A DNA stretch of 52,155 nucleotides from Bacteroidales bacterium (GCA_017617655.1 JAFZVU010000045.1:1-52155), one strand, 5' to 3'; positions 14,650 to 23,863 are shown, counted from the first letter of the stretch. The notes: generated by a model not told the origin, from the letters alone. Numbers and translations are program-made.

Positions 14650-16262
14650 AATATCTGAGCTGGATATGGCGTAACTCGCACGGCATCCGCTGGAGTATGC
14701 TGGCACGTATCCTTGCCGGCACCGCCCAGGTTGCCGCCGGATTGATGATGGTGTGGCTCAGCCGCCGCTTCATCGACGAAACCATCATGTCCGGCACGGC
14801 CCGTGACGTCACCATAATGATCCTCTGGCTGGTGCTGACCGTTGTGCTGAGAGTGGCTTTCCGCCAGGTCAGCTACCTGCTGACTACGGTTGCCGGCGTG
14901 AAGCTCACCAACGGGTTGCGCCTGCGTATGTACAGCAGCCTCTTCCGCCGCCAGCTCTATACCGGCAAGGACATGCACTCCGGCGACATAAGCTATCGCC
15001 TTTCCAAAGACATCACCGAAGTGAGCGATACCCTTACCGACGTCATTCCCCAGATATTCATCACGCTCATCCAGCTGACAGGAGCCTTCTTCCTGCTGCG
15101 GTATTTCGACCGCTGGCTGGCATGGGCTCTGATACTCCTGACTCCGGCGGCCATTTTCCTGACCAAGCTGGTAGGCCGCAAGCTCCGTGAGATGACTCTC
15201 AGCATCCGCGAAGACGAGAGCCGCATCCAGATGCATGTCCAGGAAGGCAGCGAATACAACGCCGTGCTCCGCGCGATGGGCAGCGAAGAATGGGTTACCG
15301 GCCGTCTGGACGACATGCAGCAGCAGCTCAAGGGCGACGTGATGCGCCGCACTCGCTTCACCATCATAATGCGCACCGCTCTGGGGCTTACTTTCGGCCT
15401 GGGATATCTTCTGGCCTTCGTCTGGGGAGGACTGCAGCTTCGTAACGGAGCTATCACATTTGGTATCATGACATCCTTCCTGCAGCTTGTCGGCCAGATC
15501 CAGCAGCCAGTAATGTCTATTATGAACATGGGCTCCCAGATCTTCCACTCATCAGCCAGCATGGACCGCCTGATGGAGCTTGAAAACAGCGGCAGCGCAC
15601 CGGAAGGCAGCATGCTCCATCCCACCCTGTCCGGCATCCGTTTCGACAATGTCAGCTTCCGCTATGAAGACGGCGACAGCCAGTTGTTCAGCGGCTTCAA
15701 CTTCGATTTCGCCCCGGGAAGCAAGACAGCCCTGATGGGCGAGACCGGTGCTGGAAAGACCACTCTCTTCCGTCTGATGCTGGGCTTCATACGTCCCGAC
15801 AGCGGCAGCATCACCATCTACGGCAAAGACGGCTCACTCGAAGTCGGAGAGGCCACCAGGCCCGATTTTGTATATGTTCCTCAGGGAAATACGCTGATGA
15901 GCGGCACCATCCGTTTCAACCTTCAGCTTGCAGCTCCCGACGCCACTGACAGCCAGCTAGAAGAAGTGCTTCACATCGCATGCGCCGATTTCGTGTATGA
16001 GCTCCCGGAAGGCATCGACACTGTGCTCGGAGAGCGCGGCAACGGCCTCAGCGAGGGGCAAGCTCAGCGCATAGCGATAGCCCGCGGTCTTCTGCGCCCT
16101 GGCTCGATACTTCTTCTGGACGAGATAAGCTCGTCGCTGGATGCGGCCACGGAGAGCGAACTTTATGACCGTCTCTTCGCAGCCCGCCCGGACGAGACCA
16201 TGATCTTCATCACCCACCGTCCCAACGTCACCACACACTGCGACGGAATCCTCAGCCTCTGA
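14646..16262 (+). CDS. ABC exporter (fused TMD-NBD) of the RiPP-type cassette
   Basis: A 538-aa half-transporter: a six-helix type IV exporter domain (about 1-300) and a nucleotide-binding domain. The NBD is complete: Walker A GETGAGKTT (365-373), Q-loop region VPQGNT, signature LSEGQ (468-472), Walker B LLLLDE with D492/E493, H-loop H524. There is no N-terminal C39 peptidase domain, so leader removal must come from another protease, such as the S24/S26 peptidase two genes upstream. It likely acts as a homodimer in the inner membrane, exporting a peptide or lipid. It is the last gene of the operon. Confidence 0.9.
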   Translation: MKYLSWIWRNSHGIRWSMLARILAGTAQVAAGLMMVWLSRRFIDETIMSGTARDVTIMILWLVLTVVLRVAFRQVSYLLTTVAGVKLTNGLRLRMYSSLFRRQLYTGKDMHSGDISYRLSKDITEVSDTLTDVIPQIFITLIQLTGAFFLLRYFDRWLAWALILLTPAAIFLTKLVGRKLREMTLSIREDESRIQMHVQEGSEYNAVLRAMGSEEWVTGRLDDMQQQLKGDVMRRTRFTIIMRTALGLTFGLGYLLAFVWGGLQLRNGAITFGIMTSFLQLVGQIQQPVMSIMNMGSQIFHSSASMDRLMELENSGSAPEGSMLHPTLSGIRFDNVSFRYEDGDSQLFSGFNFDFAPGSKTALMGETGAGKTTLFRLMLGFIRPDSGSITIYGKDGSLEVGEATRPDFVYVPQGNTLMSGTIRFNLQLAAPDATDSQLEEVLHIACADFVYELPEGIDTVLGERGNGLSEGQAQRIAIARGLLRPGSILLLDEISSSLDAATESELYDRLFAARPDETMIFITHRPNVTTHCDGILSL

Positions 16263-16274
16263 AGTCGCGCGTGA

Positions 16275-16305
16275 TTTGAAATCTCGCTGATATTTCCTAT
16301 CTTTA
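16275..16305 (+). promoter_or_regulatory. Promoter of the Omp85-hydrolase-GH27 operon
   Basis: TTTG (16275-16278), 19-nt spacer, TATCTTTA (16298-16305): a near-perfect Bacteroidetes housekeeping promoter 41 nt before the ATG at 16347. It separates this operon from the ABC transporter gene. Confidence 0.7.
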
Positions 16306-16346
16306 CATATTAACGACTCAAATAATAACCAAAACTATAACCTGAC

Positions 16347-17636
16347 ATGAAGAAAATTCTCACTACTCTCCTGGCTCTGGCATTCGTGCTGACTGCCTCA
16401 GCCCAGGAAGCTGAAAAATCTGAAATCGTAAAGACCGGCCTTAACTTCGGCCCCCTGCCGGCGGTAGGTTACTCATCTGACCTCGGATGGCACTACGGCG
16501 CCCTCTCCGACATCTACTGGTATGGAGACGGCTCGACCTATCCCGACTATATGTGGAAGGCCAACGTTGAGATTTCAAAGTATTCAAAAGGTAATACCGT
16601 GCTGCACAGCTTCTTCGACAGCAAATACCTCATTCCCGGCATCCGCGTGAGCGCAGCCGTTTCATACTTCGGCAACAAGACCACCAACTTCTACGGCTTC
16701 AACGGAGCCGCATCGGTCTACAATCCCGACTGGGATAAGATCACAGAAGACGGCAAGGGCTTTTACCTGATGCGCCGCGACATCTTCCGCATCCAGACCT
16801 GCTTCCAGGGCTCGTTCGGAGACAGCAACTGGGGATGGGCCGGAGGTCTGACCTTCTGGAGCATCAAGACCGGACACGCCGTCAATAACGGTTTGAATTA
16901 CGCGAACGACTACTCTCTCTATGATTTGTATGTCGACAACGGCGTCATCCATCAGGCAGAGAAAGACGGCGGCAAGCATCTCGAGTTCAAGGCCGGCGTC
17001 GTATATGACACCCGTGACCACGAGAACAACCCTACCCGCGGTACCAACCTCGAAATTTACATGTTCGGCAGCCCCGACATCATCTCACACCACAACAACC
17101 ACTATCTCAAGCTGGCTGTTCACTTCAAACAGTTCTTCCCTCTCGGTGAGCGCGTAGTATTCGGTACACATCTGGCGTACCAGGGCCTCGTAGCCGGCAA
17201 TGCTCCGTTCTATATGCTGCAGACCATCCAGTCTATCAACATGAAGCAGATCAACACCGAAGGCCTCGGTTCTACCTGCACCCTCCGCGGTACTGTTACC
17301 AACCGTCTGCAGGGCGACGGATACGCATGGATGAACAACGAGTTCCGCTGGAGCTTCGCCAAGTTCCGCTGGATCAACCAGAACTGGACCCTTGCCCTCA
17401 ACCCGTTCTTCGACCTGGGTATGGTAGTTCAGCCCTATCACCTCGAGCAGATGAAGAAGATAGCATCTACGGCTGTCTGCACCGGCAACCCCGAGAAACT
17501 CCACATGAGCGCTGGTACTGGTCTGCACGTGATCATGAACCAGAACTTCAACATCAACTTCGAGTTCGGCAAGTGCTTCGACCCGAACGACGGCACAGGC
17601 CTCGGCATCAACATCGGTCTCAACTACATCTTCTAG
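16347..17636 (+). CDS. Omp85/BamA-like outer-membrane beta-barrel protein without POTRA domains
   Basis: A 429-aa protein with signal peptide MKKILTTLLALAFVLTASAQ and alternating beta-strand pattern to a terminal F. Hallmarks of the bacterial surface-antigen barrel are seen: GVVYDTRDHENNPTRGTNLE (about 218-237) and an LRGT block (about 313-316) at the position of the substrate-contacting RGF motif of BamA/TamA/FhaC. There is no room for POTRA repeats: the mature protein is nearly all barrel. Such short Omp85 proteins may transport or insert a lipid or partner protein. The lipoprotein hydrolase starts 3 nt after the stop, suggesting a joint function at the outer membrane. Confidence 0.75.
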   Translation: MKKILTTLLALAFVLTASAQEAEKSEIVKTGLNFGPLPAVGYSSDLGWHYGALSDIYWYGDGSTYPDYMWKANVEISKYSKGNTVLHSFFDSKYLIPGIRVSAAVSYFGNKTTNFYGFNGAASVYNPDWDKITEDGKGFYLMRRDIFRIQTCFQGSFGDSNWGWAGGLTFWSIKTGHAVNNGLNYANDYSLYDLYVDNGVIHQAEKDGGKHLEFKAGVVYDTRDHENNPTRGTNLEIYMFGSPDIISHHNNHYLKLAVHFKQFFPLGERVVFGTHLAYQGLVAGNAPFYMLQTIQSINMKQINTEGLGSTCTLRGTVTNRLQGDGYAWMNNEFRWSFAKFRWINQNWTLALNPFFDLGMVVQPYHLEQMKKIASTAVCTGNPEKLHMSAGTGLHVIMNQNFNINFEFGKCFDPNDGTGLGINIGLNYIF

Positions 17637-17639
17637 GAT

Positions 17640-18614
17640 ATGAAAAGACTTCTGAACGCAGCTTTGCTGCTGCTGGCGCTTTTCAGCATGACCAGCTGCC
17701 TGGCCGGAAAGTTCATGTGCAACTATGCCCTCAAGCCGACTCCGCACGGTGTGGATGACATAGAACGCACCCGTTACAAAGCCGATTCGCTGCTTGACGG
17801 CAGCACCGCATGGTACGACAACCTGAAGGAGAAAGGCATCCTGAAAGACATTTATGAAGACGGCTACAACGGCAAGAAGGTCCATGCAGTCTACGCTCCT
17901 GCAGCCGATCCTGCCAATGCCAACGGCACGGCAGTAGTGGTGCACGGATACACCGACAACCACTATGTATTCCTCTATCTGGTGCGCATGTACCGCGACG
18001 AACTCAACTACAACGTGATGGTTCCCGACCTGCAGTACCACGGCTATTCCGAGGGTGATGCAGTCCAGATGGGCTGGTTCGACCGCTACGACGTGGAGAT
18101 GTGGGCCGACAAGGCATACGAAATCTTCCACAACGACTTCACTGTAGTACACGGCGTATCAATGGGTGCCGCCACCACCATGATGATGAGCGGCGACAAC
18201 CTTCCGGAATACATCAAGGCTTTCGTGGAGGACTGCGGCTACAGTTCAGTATGGGACCAGTTCTCTACCAACCTTCATGACAGTTTCCACCTCCCTCCTT
18301 TCCCCATCCTCTACAGCGCCAACAGGGTCTGCAAGAAACGTTATGGCTGGGATTTCAAGGAGGCTTCATCTGTGAACCAGCTGGCCAAGTCTTATCTGCC
18401 GATGCTCTTCATCCACGGCGACGCCGATGATTTCGTACCGTTCGACCATCTGAAGAAGAACTACGACGCCAAGACCGCCGGTTACAAAGAGATGTGGGTG
18501 GCCGAAGGTGCCGTGCATGCCAACGCATATGCAAGCCATCCGGAAGAATACACCCGCCGCGTGTCTGAGTTCCTGAAAAAAGTTAAAACCCTCCAGACTG
18601 ACGACCTTTATTAA
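17640..18614 (+). CDS. Lipoprotein alpha/beta hydrolase
   Basis: A 324-aa protein with lipobox FSMTSC (C20). The alpha/beta-hydrolase core shows VVHGYTDN (oxyanion region, about 100-107), nucleophile elbow HGVSMGAA (S174), HGDADDFVP with D263 and VHANAYASHP with H293: a complete triad. It resembles the acyl-peptidase/BAAT-like serine hydrolases with a YsgK-type 'HGYxxN' loop. It is likely an esterase or peptidase tethered to the periplasmic face of a membrane or exposed outside. It lies between the Omp85-like gene (3 nt) and the GH27 gene (5 nt) in one operon; the substrate is unknown. Confidence 0.85.
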   Translation: MKRLLNAALLLLALFSMTSCLAGKFMCNYALKPTPHGVDDIERTRYKADSLLDGSTAWYDNLKEKGILKDIYEDGYNGKKVHAVYAPAADPANANGTAVVVHGYTDNHYVFLYLVRMYRDELNYNVMVPDLQYHGYSEGDAVQMGWFDRYDVEMWADKAYEIFHNDFTVVHGVSMGAATTMMMSGDNLPEYIKAFVEDCGYSSVWDQFSTNLHDSFHLPPFPILYSANRVCKKRYGWDFKEASSVNQLAKSYLPMLFIHGDADDFVPFDHLKKNYDAKTAGYKEMWVAEGAVHANAYASHPEEYTRRVSEFLKKVKTLQTDDLY

Positions 18615-18619
18615 TAGTT

Positions 18620-20239
18620 ATGAAAGCAAAGTATATCGTTCTTCTCTCACTGCTTGCGGTAGTTGCCTGCACGCCTAAGCAGCGCTCCACCGAGATACTT
18701 CTGCCCACCATGGGCTGGAGTTCATGGAACACCTACAGTGTAAATATCTCCGACTCGCTCATCATGAGCCAGGCCGATGCCATGGTATCCACTGGTCTGG
18801 CCGACGCAGGATACAACCACATCAATATCGACGACGGCTATTTCGGAGGCCGCGATCCCAAGACCGGACAGCTGCTGATCCACCCCACCCGCTTCCCTAA
18901 CGGAATGAAGAAGGTGGTTGACCACATCCACTCTCTCGGCCTGAAAGCCGGCATCTACAGTGACGCCGGAGCCAATACCTGCGGCAGCTACTACAACCGC
19001 GACACCATCGCCCGCGGAGTGGGCCTCTATGGCCACGACCAGCAGGACGCCGACTTCTTCTTCAAGGAGCTGGGCTTCGACTTCATCAAGGTCGACTTCT
19101 GCGGCGGAAACGCCCCCCAGAATTCAGACCGCCTCGCCCTCGACCCGCAGGAGCGCTATACAGCCATCTGCCGCGCCATCGAGAACACCGGCCGCAAGGA
19201 TGTGCGCCTGAATGTATGCCGCTGGGATTTCCCGGGCGTATGGGTACGTGACGTGGCCCTCTCATGGCGTATGTCGCATGACATAGCTGACCGCTGGCAG
19301 TCTGTGAAGAGCATCATCAACCAGAGTCTCTACCTCTCTGCTTACGCAGGCGGCGGACACTACAACGACATGGACATGCTGGAGGTTGGCCGCACGATGT
19401 CGGCTGAAGAAGACAAGACCCACTTCGGCATCTGGTGCATCATGTCGTCTCCTCTTCTGATCGGCTGCGACATGACCACTCTTCGCAGCGACGCATTCGA
19501 CCTTCTCACCAACCGAGACCTGCTGGCGCTCGACCAGGATCCTCTTGGCCTGCAAGCCTACGTAGTCCAGCATATCGGCGAGACTTTCGTATTCGTTAAG
19601 GATATTGAGAAGCGCTTCAGCACCGTCCGTGCAGTGGCATTCTACAACCCGACTGACGAGCCTTGCTACATGGCCATCGACCTTAAGGACCTCGACCTTG
19701 CAGGTGGAGCTGAAGTCCGCGACCTCTTCGAAAGGAAAGATATCGGCAGCATAAACAACCGTCTCGAGGCCTACGTTCCGGCCCACGGCACCCGTATCTA
19801 TCGTGTTGATGCCAAACAGCGTCTGGAACGCGTACGTTACGAGGCCGAAACCGCATGGCTCAGCGACTACCAGGAGCTCTACAACAACCAGGCATTCAGG
19901 ACTGCGACCTACACAGTCGTGCCCGAGTGCTCCGGCGGAGTAGCTGTCACCCAGCTTGGATACAAGCCCACCAACGACATCCAGTGGCGCGACGTCTACA
20001 GCCCGAAAGGAGGCGACTACACCCTCACCCTCCGCTGCCGTGCCACCGATCCCCGCTCGATGCTCTATCTGTCTGTCAACCCGGACAGGGCAGTTTCAGT
20101 CCGCGTTCCTCAGGCAGAAGGCTGGCAGGACATAACCCTCACCGTCCACCTGGAGCCCGGCCTCAATACTGTCCGCATCGTCAACGACCGCGGCGCCATC
20201 CCTGACATCGACTACATGGACCTCGTCCCCGCAGCCTAG
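18620..20239 (+). CDS. GH27 alpha-galactosidase with C-terminal CBM35-like domain
   Basis: A 539-aa lipoprotein (LAVVAC, C17). The GH27 TIM barrel has MGWSSWNTY at its start (31-39), INIDDGYF, nucleophile D159 in FIKVDFCGG and acid/base D221 in SWRMSHDIADRW. After a beta-sandwich, a C-terminal module (about 410-539, YEAETAWLS to IDYMDL) has the form of a CBM6/35-like carbohydrate-binding domain. It should release terminal alpha-galactose (or alpha-N-acetylgalactosamine) from host or plant glycans. It is the last gene of the 16.3-20.2 kb operon, followed by a hairpin terminator. Confidence 0.93.
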   Translation: MKAKYIVLLSLLAVVACTPKQRSTEILLPTMGWSSWNTYSVNISDSLIMSQADAMVSTGLADAGYNHINIDDGYFGGRDPKTGQLLIHPTRFPNGMKKVVDHIHSLGLKAGIYSDAGANTCGSYYNRDTIARGVGLYGHDQQDADFFFKELGFDFIKVDFCGGNAPQNSDRLALDPQERYTAICRAIENTGRKDVRLNVCRWDFPGVWVRDVALSWRMSHDIADRWQSVKSIINQSLYLSAYAGGGHYNDMDMLEVGRTMSAEEDKTHFGIWCIMSSPLLIGCDMTTLRSDAFDLLTNRDLLALDQDPLGLQAYVVQHIGETFVFVKDIEKRFSTVRAVAFYNPTDEPCYMAIDLKDLDLAGGAEVRDLFERKDIGSINNRLEAYVPAHGTRIYRVDAKQRLERVRYEAETAWLSDYQELYNNQAFRTATYTVVPECSGGVAVTQLGYKPTNDIQWRDVYSPKGGDYTLTLRCRATDPRSMLYLSVNPDRAVSVRVPQAEGWQDITLTVHLEPGLNTVRIVNDRGAIPDIDYMDLVPAA

Positions 20240-20257
20240 ACGTCAGTACAAAACTAC

Positions 20258-20285
20258 AAGAGGTGGCCGTCACGGGTCACCTCTT
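20258..20285 (+). terminator. Hairpin terminator after the GH27 gene
   Basis: An AAGAGGTG stem pairs with CACCTCTT across a 12-nt loop and is followed by TAATTATG. It starts 19 nt after the GH27 stop and lies just before the DUF3810 ATG, so it may also attenuate read-through into that gene. Confidence 0.55.
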
Positions 20286-20304
20286 TAATTATGCCAAGGC
20301 AATC

Positions 20305-21345
20305 ATGAAGAAAGTCTTCACCATCATAGGCCTCGTTCTGCTGGGGTTTGTTATCTGCTGCAGGTGGGTGACTCCGGTTGCGGATTTCTACTCAGCTTAT
20401 ATCTATCCGGCCATCTCCGGCGGGATGTCGCTCGTTGCGTCTATCTTTCCTTTTTCTCTGGAAGAAATCACCGTAGTGAGCTTTGTCGCCGCGTTGATAA
20501 CTGTCATCGCGAGAGCAATCAGAAAACGGGCTGGTTTCCTCTCATGGCTGAAAGGTACTGCGCTGATTGTGATGTGGCTTGTGGTATGGTTCTACATGGG
20601 CTGGGGGAACAATTACTTCCGCACCTCACTGAGCGGAAGGCTGACTCTGGCGAAGGTCAGCTTCGACAAAGAAGCCTTCAGCCTGTTCCTGGACGAATAC
20701 ACCGCACAAATAAATCTGACCGCCGCAGAAACTATCAGCTACGAAAAAGAAGCGCTGGAGGAACAGATCAAGGATTTCTACGATGGCAAGGCGGCTGCGT
20801 ACGGTTACACCCGTATCCGGAGCTGGCAGCATGTAAAGAAGCCTCTTCTCAACAATCTGTATTCTGCAGTCGGCGTCCTCGGATTCATGGGGCCATTTTT
20901 CTGCGAAACCCAGCTTAACAGTGACCTGCAGGATTTGGAGTATCCTTTCGTGATGGCTCATGAGAAGGCTCATCTGGCGGGAGTCACCAGCGAAGCTGAA
21001 GCAAACTACTGGGGCTATTCTTTCTGCCGCCAGTCAGACAATCCGGCAATACGCTACAGCGGATATCAAGAACTACTCCCCTACGTTTTCTCTAACGCCA
21101 AAGCACTTCTTACAGAAGAGGAGTACGAATCGTGGACGTCCACATTGTCAACAAAAGTCATAGCTGACTACAACGCATCCCGCGAATACTGGAAGGACAG
21201 ACGGGTCGACTGGATCAACAAACTCCAGCATACCGCCATGGACCTTATGCTCAGGACCAACAAAGTCAGAGAGGGAGCGAAAGATTATTACGGCGTCGTC
21301 GCCATCCTTATGAGCATGGACGCATACGAGGCTGCTAATCCTTAG
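20305..21345 (+). CDS. DUF3810 membrane protein with HEKAH metalloprotease-like motif
   Basis: A 346-aa protein: three hydrophobic segments in the first 100 residues, then a soluble domain holding HEKAHLAG (H219, E220, H223) followed by SEAEANYWGY (E230, E232), a typical gluzincin-like arrangement. This is the DUF3810 family of Bacteroidetes and Firmicutes, predicted zinc metallopeptidases without known substrates. An in-frame GTG at 20263 would place the start inside the upstream hairpin; ATG 20305 (MKKVFTII) is chosen. Its stop overlaps the stop of the convergent glpT-like gene by 4 nt. Confidence 0.8.
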   Translation: MKKVFTIIGLVLLGFVICCRWVTPVADFYSAYIYPAISGGMSLVASIFPFSLEEITVVSFVAALITVIARAIRKRAGFLSWLKGTALIVMWLVVWFYMGWGNNYFRTSLSGRLTLAKVSFDKEAFSLFLDEYTAQINLTAAETISYEKEALEEQIKDFYDGKAAAYGYTRIRSWQHVKKPLLNNLYSAVGVLGFMGPFFCETQLNSDLQDLEYPFVMAHEKAHLAGVTSEAEANYWGYSFCRQSDNPAIRYSGYQELLPYVFSNAKALLTEEEYESWTSTLSTKVIADYNASREYWKDRRVDWINKLQHTAMDLMLRTNKVREGAKDYYGVVAILMSMDAYEAANP

Positions 21346-22712
21346 CGGCGTTCCTCCTTCAGCGTAAGGCCCATGAAGAGGATGGAAAGCAGGCAGGCGG
21401 CTACCAGCAGCACGAAGGTCCAGCTCCAGCCGGCATTCTGAGCCACCAGGCCGATCACAGTGTTGGCCAGCAGGAAGGTGCCGAAGAAATAGCCGAAGAA
21501 GCCTGTAAGGCCGGCGGCAGTTCCCGCAGCGTTCTTCGGGGCGAGATCGAGAGCCTGGACGCCGATCAGCATCACCGGCCCGTAGATGAAGAAGCCGATG
21601 CCGATGAGGCATATTATCACTACGGTCAGATTGTCGATGAACGCCCAGTAGAGCAGCACGAACACCATCACCAGAGACATGAACAGGATGGTCGGCAGCG
21701 CACGCTTGCCGTGGAAGAGCTTGTCGGACAGCCAGCCGCAGAGCAGCGTGCCGGGGATGGCCGCGAACTCGTAGGCGAAATAGGCCCAGCCGGCACTCTT
21801 GAGGTCGATGCCCTTCTCGGTCAGAATAGTCGGCGCCCAGTCCAGACAGCCGTAGCGCACCATATATACGAACGCGTTGGAAAGTGCGATGAACCAGAGG
21901 AACTTGTTGTTCAGCACGTGCTTGAAGAAGATTTCTTTTGTGGTAAGAGTAGTCTCGTGCTTCTCGGAATAGTTCTTGGGATAGTCGTTGCGCCAAGCCT
22001 CGACAGACTGCAGGCCGCAGGACTGAGGAGTATCTCGGAGCAGTATGTAAGCCAGCAGGGCGATGAACAGAGCCACTGCAGCCGGGAAGGCGAAGGTGCC
22101 GATGAGGAAGTAAAGCTCCTCGTGGGTGCCGTAGAACCAGCTGCCGAACCATGCCGCACCATAAGTAGCCATAGGGCCGACCAGCGCTCCGCCGACATTG
22201 TGGGCACAGTTCCAGATGCTCATCATGGTTCCGCGCTCGCCCGGGGAGAACCAGTGCGTCATTACTCGGCCGCAAGGAGGCCAGCCCATGCCGTTGAACC
22301 AGCCGACCAGGCAGTTCAGCACGCCCATGACCAATATGGCAAGAGCCTTGTTTTCAGCTCCTATCCACTGGATGGGGACTATCATGAAGCACATCGAGAT
22401 GGCGGTCAGCACCAGGCCGAGAGGCAGGAACACCCTTGCATTGGAACGGTCCGACACGCTGCCCATCAGGAACTTCGACAGGGCGTAGGCCGCTGCGTTG
22501 AGACCAAGCACAAAGCCGAGCTCGGTCTTCTGGAAGCCTAGCGGCACCATCGCGGGGATGGCCATCGAAAGGTTTTTGCGGACAAGGTAGAATCCGGCGT
22601 AGCCTATGAAGGCGCCGATGAATACCTGCAGACGCAGACGCTTGAACTTGGCGTCGGCCTCAGGGCCGGTCTGGGCAGGCTTGTAAGCAGGTTGCTTAAG
22701 AAACTTTAGCAT
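21342..22712 (-). CDS. glpT: GlpT-type glycerol-3-phosphate transporter (organophosphate:phosphate antiporter)
   Basis: A 456-aa MFS protein with twelve helices and the OPA-family signatures FIGYAGFYLVRKNLSMAIP (about 34-52), SDRSNARVFLPLGLVL, GWPPCGRVMTHWFSPGERG (about 142-160) and DWAPTILTEKG. It would import glycerol-3-phosphate in exchange for phosphate at the inner membrane. Its ATG overlaps the stop of the phosphodiesterase gene (TAATG), and the pair forms a salvage route for phospholipid head groups. A related hexose-phosphate substrate cannot be excluded, but the neighbour favours glycerol-3-phosphate. Confidence 0.88.
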   Translation of the reverse strand: MLKFLKQPAYKPAQTGPEADAKFKRLRLQVFIGAFIGYAGFYLVRKNLSMAIPAMVPLGFQKTELGFVLGLNAAAYALSKFLMGSVSDRSNARVFLPLGLVLTAISMCFMIVPIQWIGAENKALAILVMGVLNCLVGWFNGMGWPPCGRVMTHWFSPGERGTMMSIWNCAHNVGGALVGPMATYGAAWFGSWFYGTHEELYFLIGTFAFPAAVALFIALLAYILLRDTPQSCGLQSVEAWRNDYPKNYSEKHETTLTTKEIFFKHVLNNKFLWFIALSNAFVYMVRYGCLDWAPTILTEKGIDLKSAGWAYFAYEFAAIPGTLLCGWLSDKLFHGKRALPTILFMSLVMVFVLLYWAFIDNLTVVIICLIGIGFFIYGPVMLIGVQALDLAPKNAAGTAAGLTGFFGYFFGTFLLANTVIGLVAQNAGWSWTFVLLVAACLLSILFMGLTLKEERR

Positions 22713-23596
22713 TATCTTACAGTTTCGATAAGTATGTCAGGATAGTTTGATATGATGGCCTCTACGCCGCAATCCACAAGGCGGCGCATCTCGGCTGGGT
22801 TGTCGACAGTCCAGGGCACCACGCCGAGGCCATGCTTGTGGCACCAGGCCACATTCTCAGCAGTAACGACGCTGGATTCGGGGCTCCACCACTGCGGCGT
22901 GAAGTCGAGATTCCTCAGCAGAGCCTCTATGTCGCCGCCGTCATAATCCTCGGTGAGATAAGACAGGATCAGCTGCGGCCATTTCTCGTGCATGTAATTC
23001 AGAGCGCGGGTATCGAAGCACTGGACGATTAGTCTGTCGCCAAGATTCTTGGAGAGCAGCAGAGGGATGCAGGTGTCGCAGAATGTCTTATAGTCGGGCC
23101 AGAGAGTTCCCTCTCCGTCGCCTGGCCAGGATTTGATTTCGATATTGTAGTTCACCGGCTTCAGACCTATCTCCTTTGCATAAGCCTCGCTGAAGTCGAT
23201 CAACTCGCTTGCAAGCGGCTTAACCTCATGTATCTTCTTCTGGTCCGGCCAGCGGCTGACAGGCCTCATACCCACCTCATATCGGGCGATGCTGTCGTAT
23301 GACATAGTATAGAGGTACTCCTTCGGCTCATCATCCAGCACCGGAGTTCCGTCCGGACGGATCGAGTATCTGGGATGGAAATAATTGTCGTGAGATACAA
23401 CCACGTCGCCGTCCTTCGACAGCTGAAGGTCGAATTCAAGGGTGTTTACGCCAAGATCCAGAGCGTTTTTCATGGCGGATATGGTGTTCTCGGGCATCAG
23501 GCCCGCCCCTCCCCTGTGAGCCTGCACGTCTATTACGGGCTTGTGAGAGCAAGCAGCAAGAGCGGCGCAAGCCAGCATCAGCATCATTCTTTTCAT
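22712..23596 (-). CDS. glpQ: Glycerophosphodiester phosphodiesterase, lipoprotein
   Basis: A 294-aa GDPD-fold protein with lipobox ALAAC (C16). Active-site elements: AHRGG (H27, R28), PENT (E36, N37), LEFDLQLSKDG (E54, D56) and VSHDNYF (H69). It hydrolyses glycerophosphodiesters to glycerol-3-phosphate and an alcohol, anchored in the periplasm. The coupled downstream transporter would take up the product. Nearly 45 residues separate the H69 motif from the next conserved block, slightly long but usual for Bacteroidetes members. The symbol is by function, since ugpQ and glpQ forms cannot be told apart by eye. Confidence 0.85.
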   Translation of the reverse strand: MKRMMLMLACAALAACSHKPVIDVQAHRGGAGLMPENTISAMKNALDLGVNTLEFDLQLSKDGDVVVSHDNYFHPRYSIRPDGTPVLDDEPKEYLYTMSYDSIARYEVGMRPVSRWPDQKKIHEVKPLASELIDFSEAYAKEIGLKPVNYNIEIKSWPGDGEGTLWPDYKTFCDTCIPLLLSKNLGDRLIVQCFDTRALNYMHEKWPQLILSYLTEDYDGGDIEALLRNLDFTPQWWSPESSVVTAENVAWCHKHGLGVVPWTVDNPAEMRRLVDCGVEAIISNYPDILIETVR

Positions 23597-23618
23597 AGCT
23601 TAGTCAAGATTGTTAATG

Positions 23619-23626
23619 TAAAGTTA
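23619..23626 (-). promoter_or_regulatory. Candidate -7 box for the glpQ-glpT pair
   Basis: The minus strand reads TAACTTTA, 22 nt before the ATG at 23596. The -33 region is AT-rich without a clear TTTG. Confidence 0.35.
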
Positions 23627-23739
23627 GAGAATTTTTAATGTATAAACACACTGCATCCGCGAATACATACCTATATAATATTCCTTGTTCCGACAAATAC
23701 TGAAATTTTAAAAATATTATTAAAATTTATGTACTTTGT

Positions 23740-23772
23740 CTTGCAAGGTATTAAAACTTTTATATATCTTTG
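23740..23772 (+). promoter_or_regulatory. Promoter of the outer-membrane receptor-like gene
   Basis: CTTG (23740-23743), 21-nt spacer, TATCTTTG (23765-23772), in a markedly AT-rich intergenic stretch (23640-23860). The predicted transcript has an 85-nt leader before the ATG at 23864, long enough for post-transcriptional control, but no known riboswitch is recognised. Confidence 0.65.
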
Positions 23773-23863
23773 CGCCATAAAGAATATGAAAAACAAAAAA
23801 AGTAGAGATAACAACCAACCATTTGGAACGTCTTTACGTTATAAGAGATAAACAAACAAAACC

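Noticed and set aside
14097-15548. Long minus-strand frame (483 codons) opposite the peptidase, PqqD and ABC genes
   Set aside because: Antisense shadow; low-complexity His/Ala/Gln-rich translation and no motifs.
16438-16475. A GGCGGTAGGTT string inside the Omp85-like gene resembling the REP arm
   Set aside because: Only one arm, no complementary partner, and in frame within a conserved protein; a chance match.
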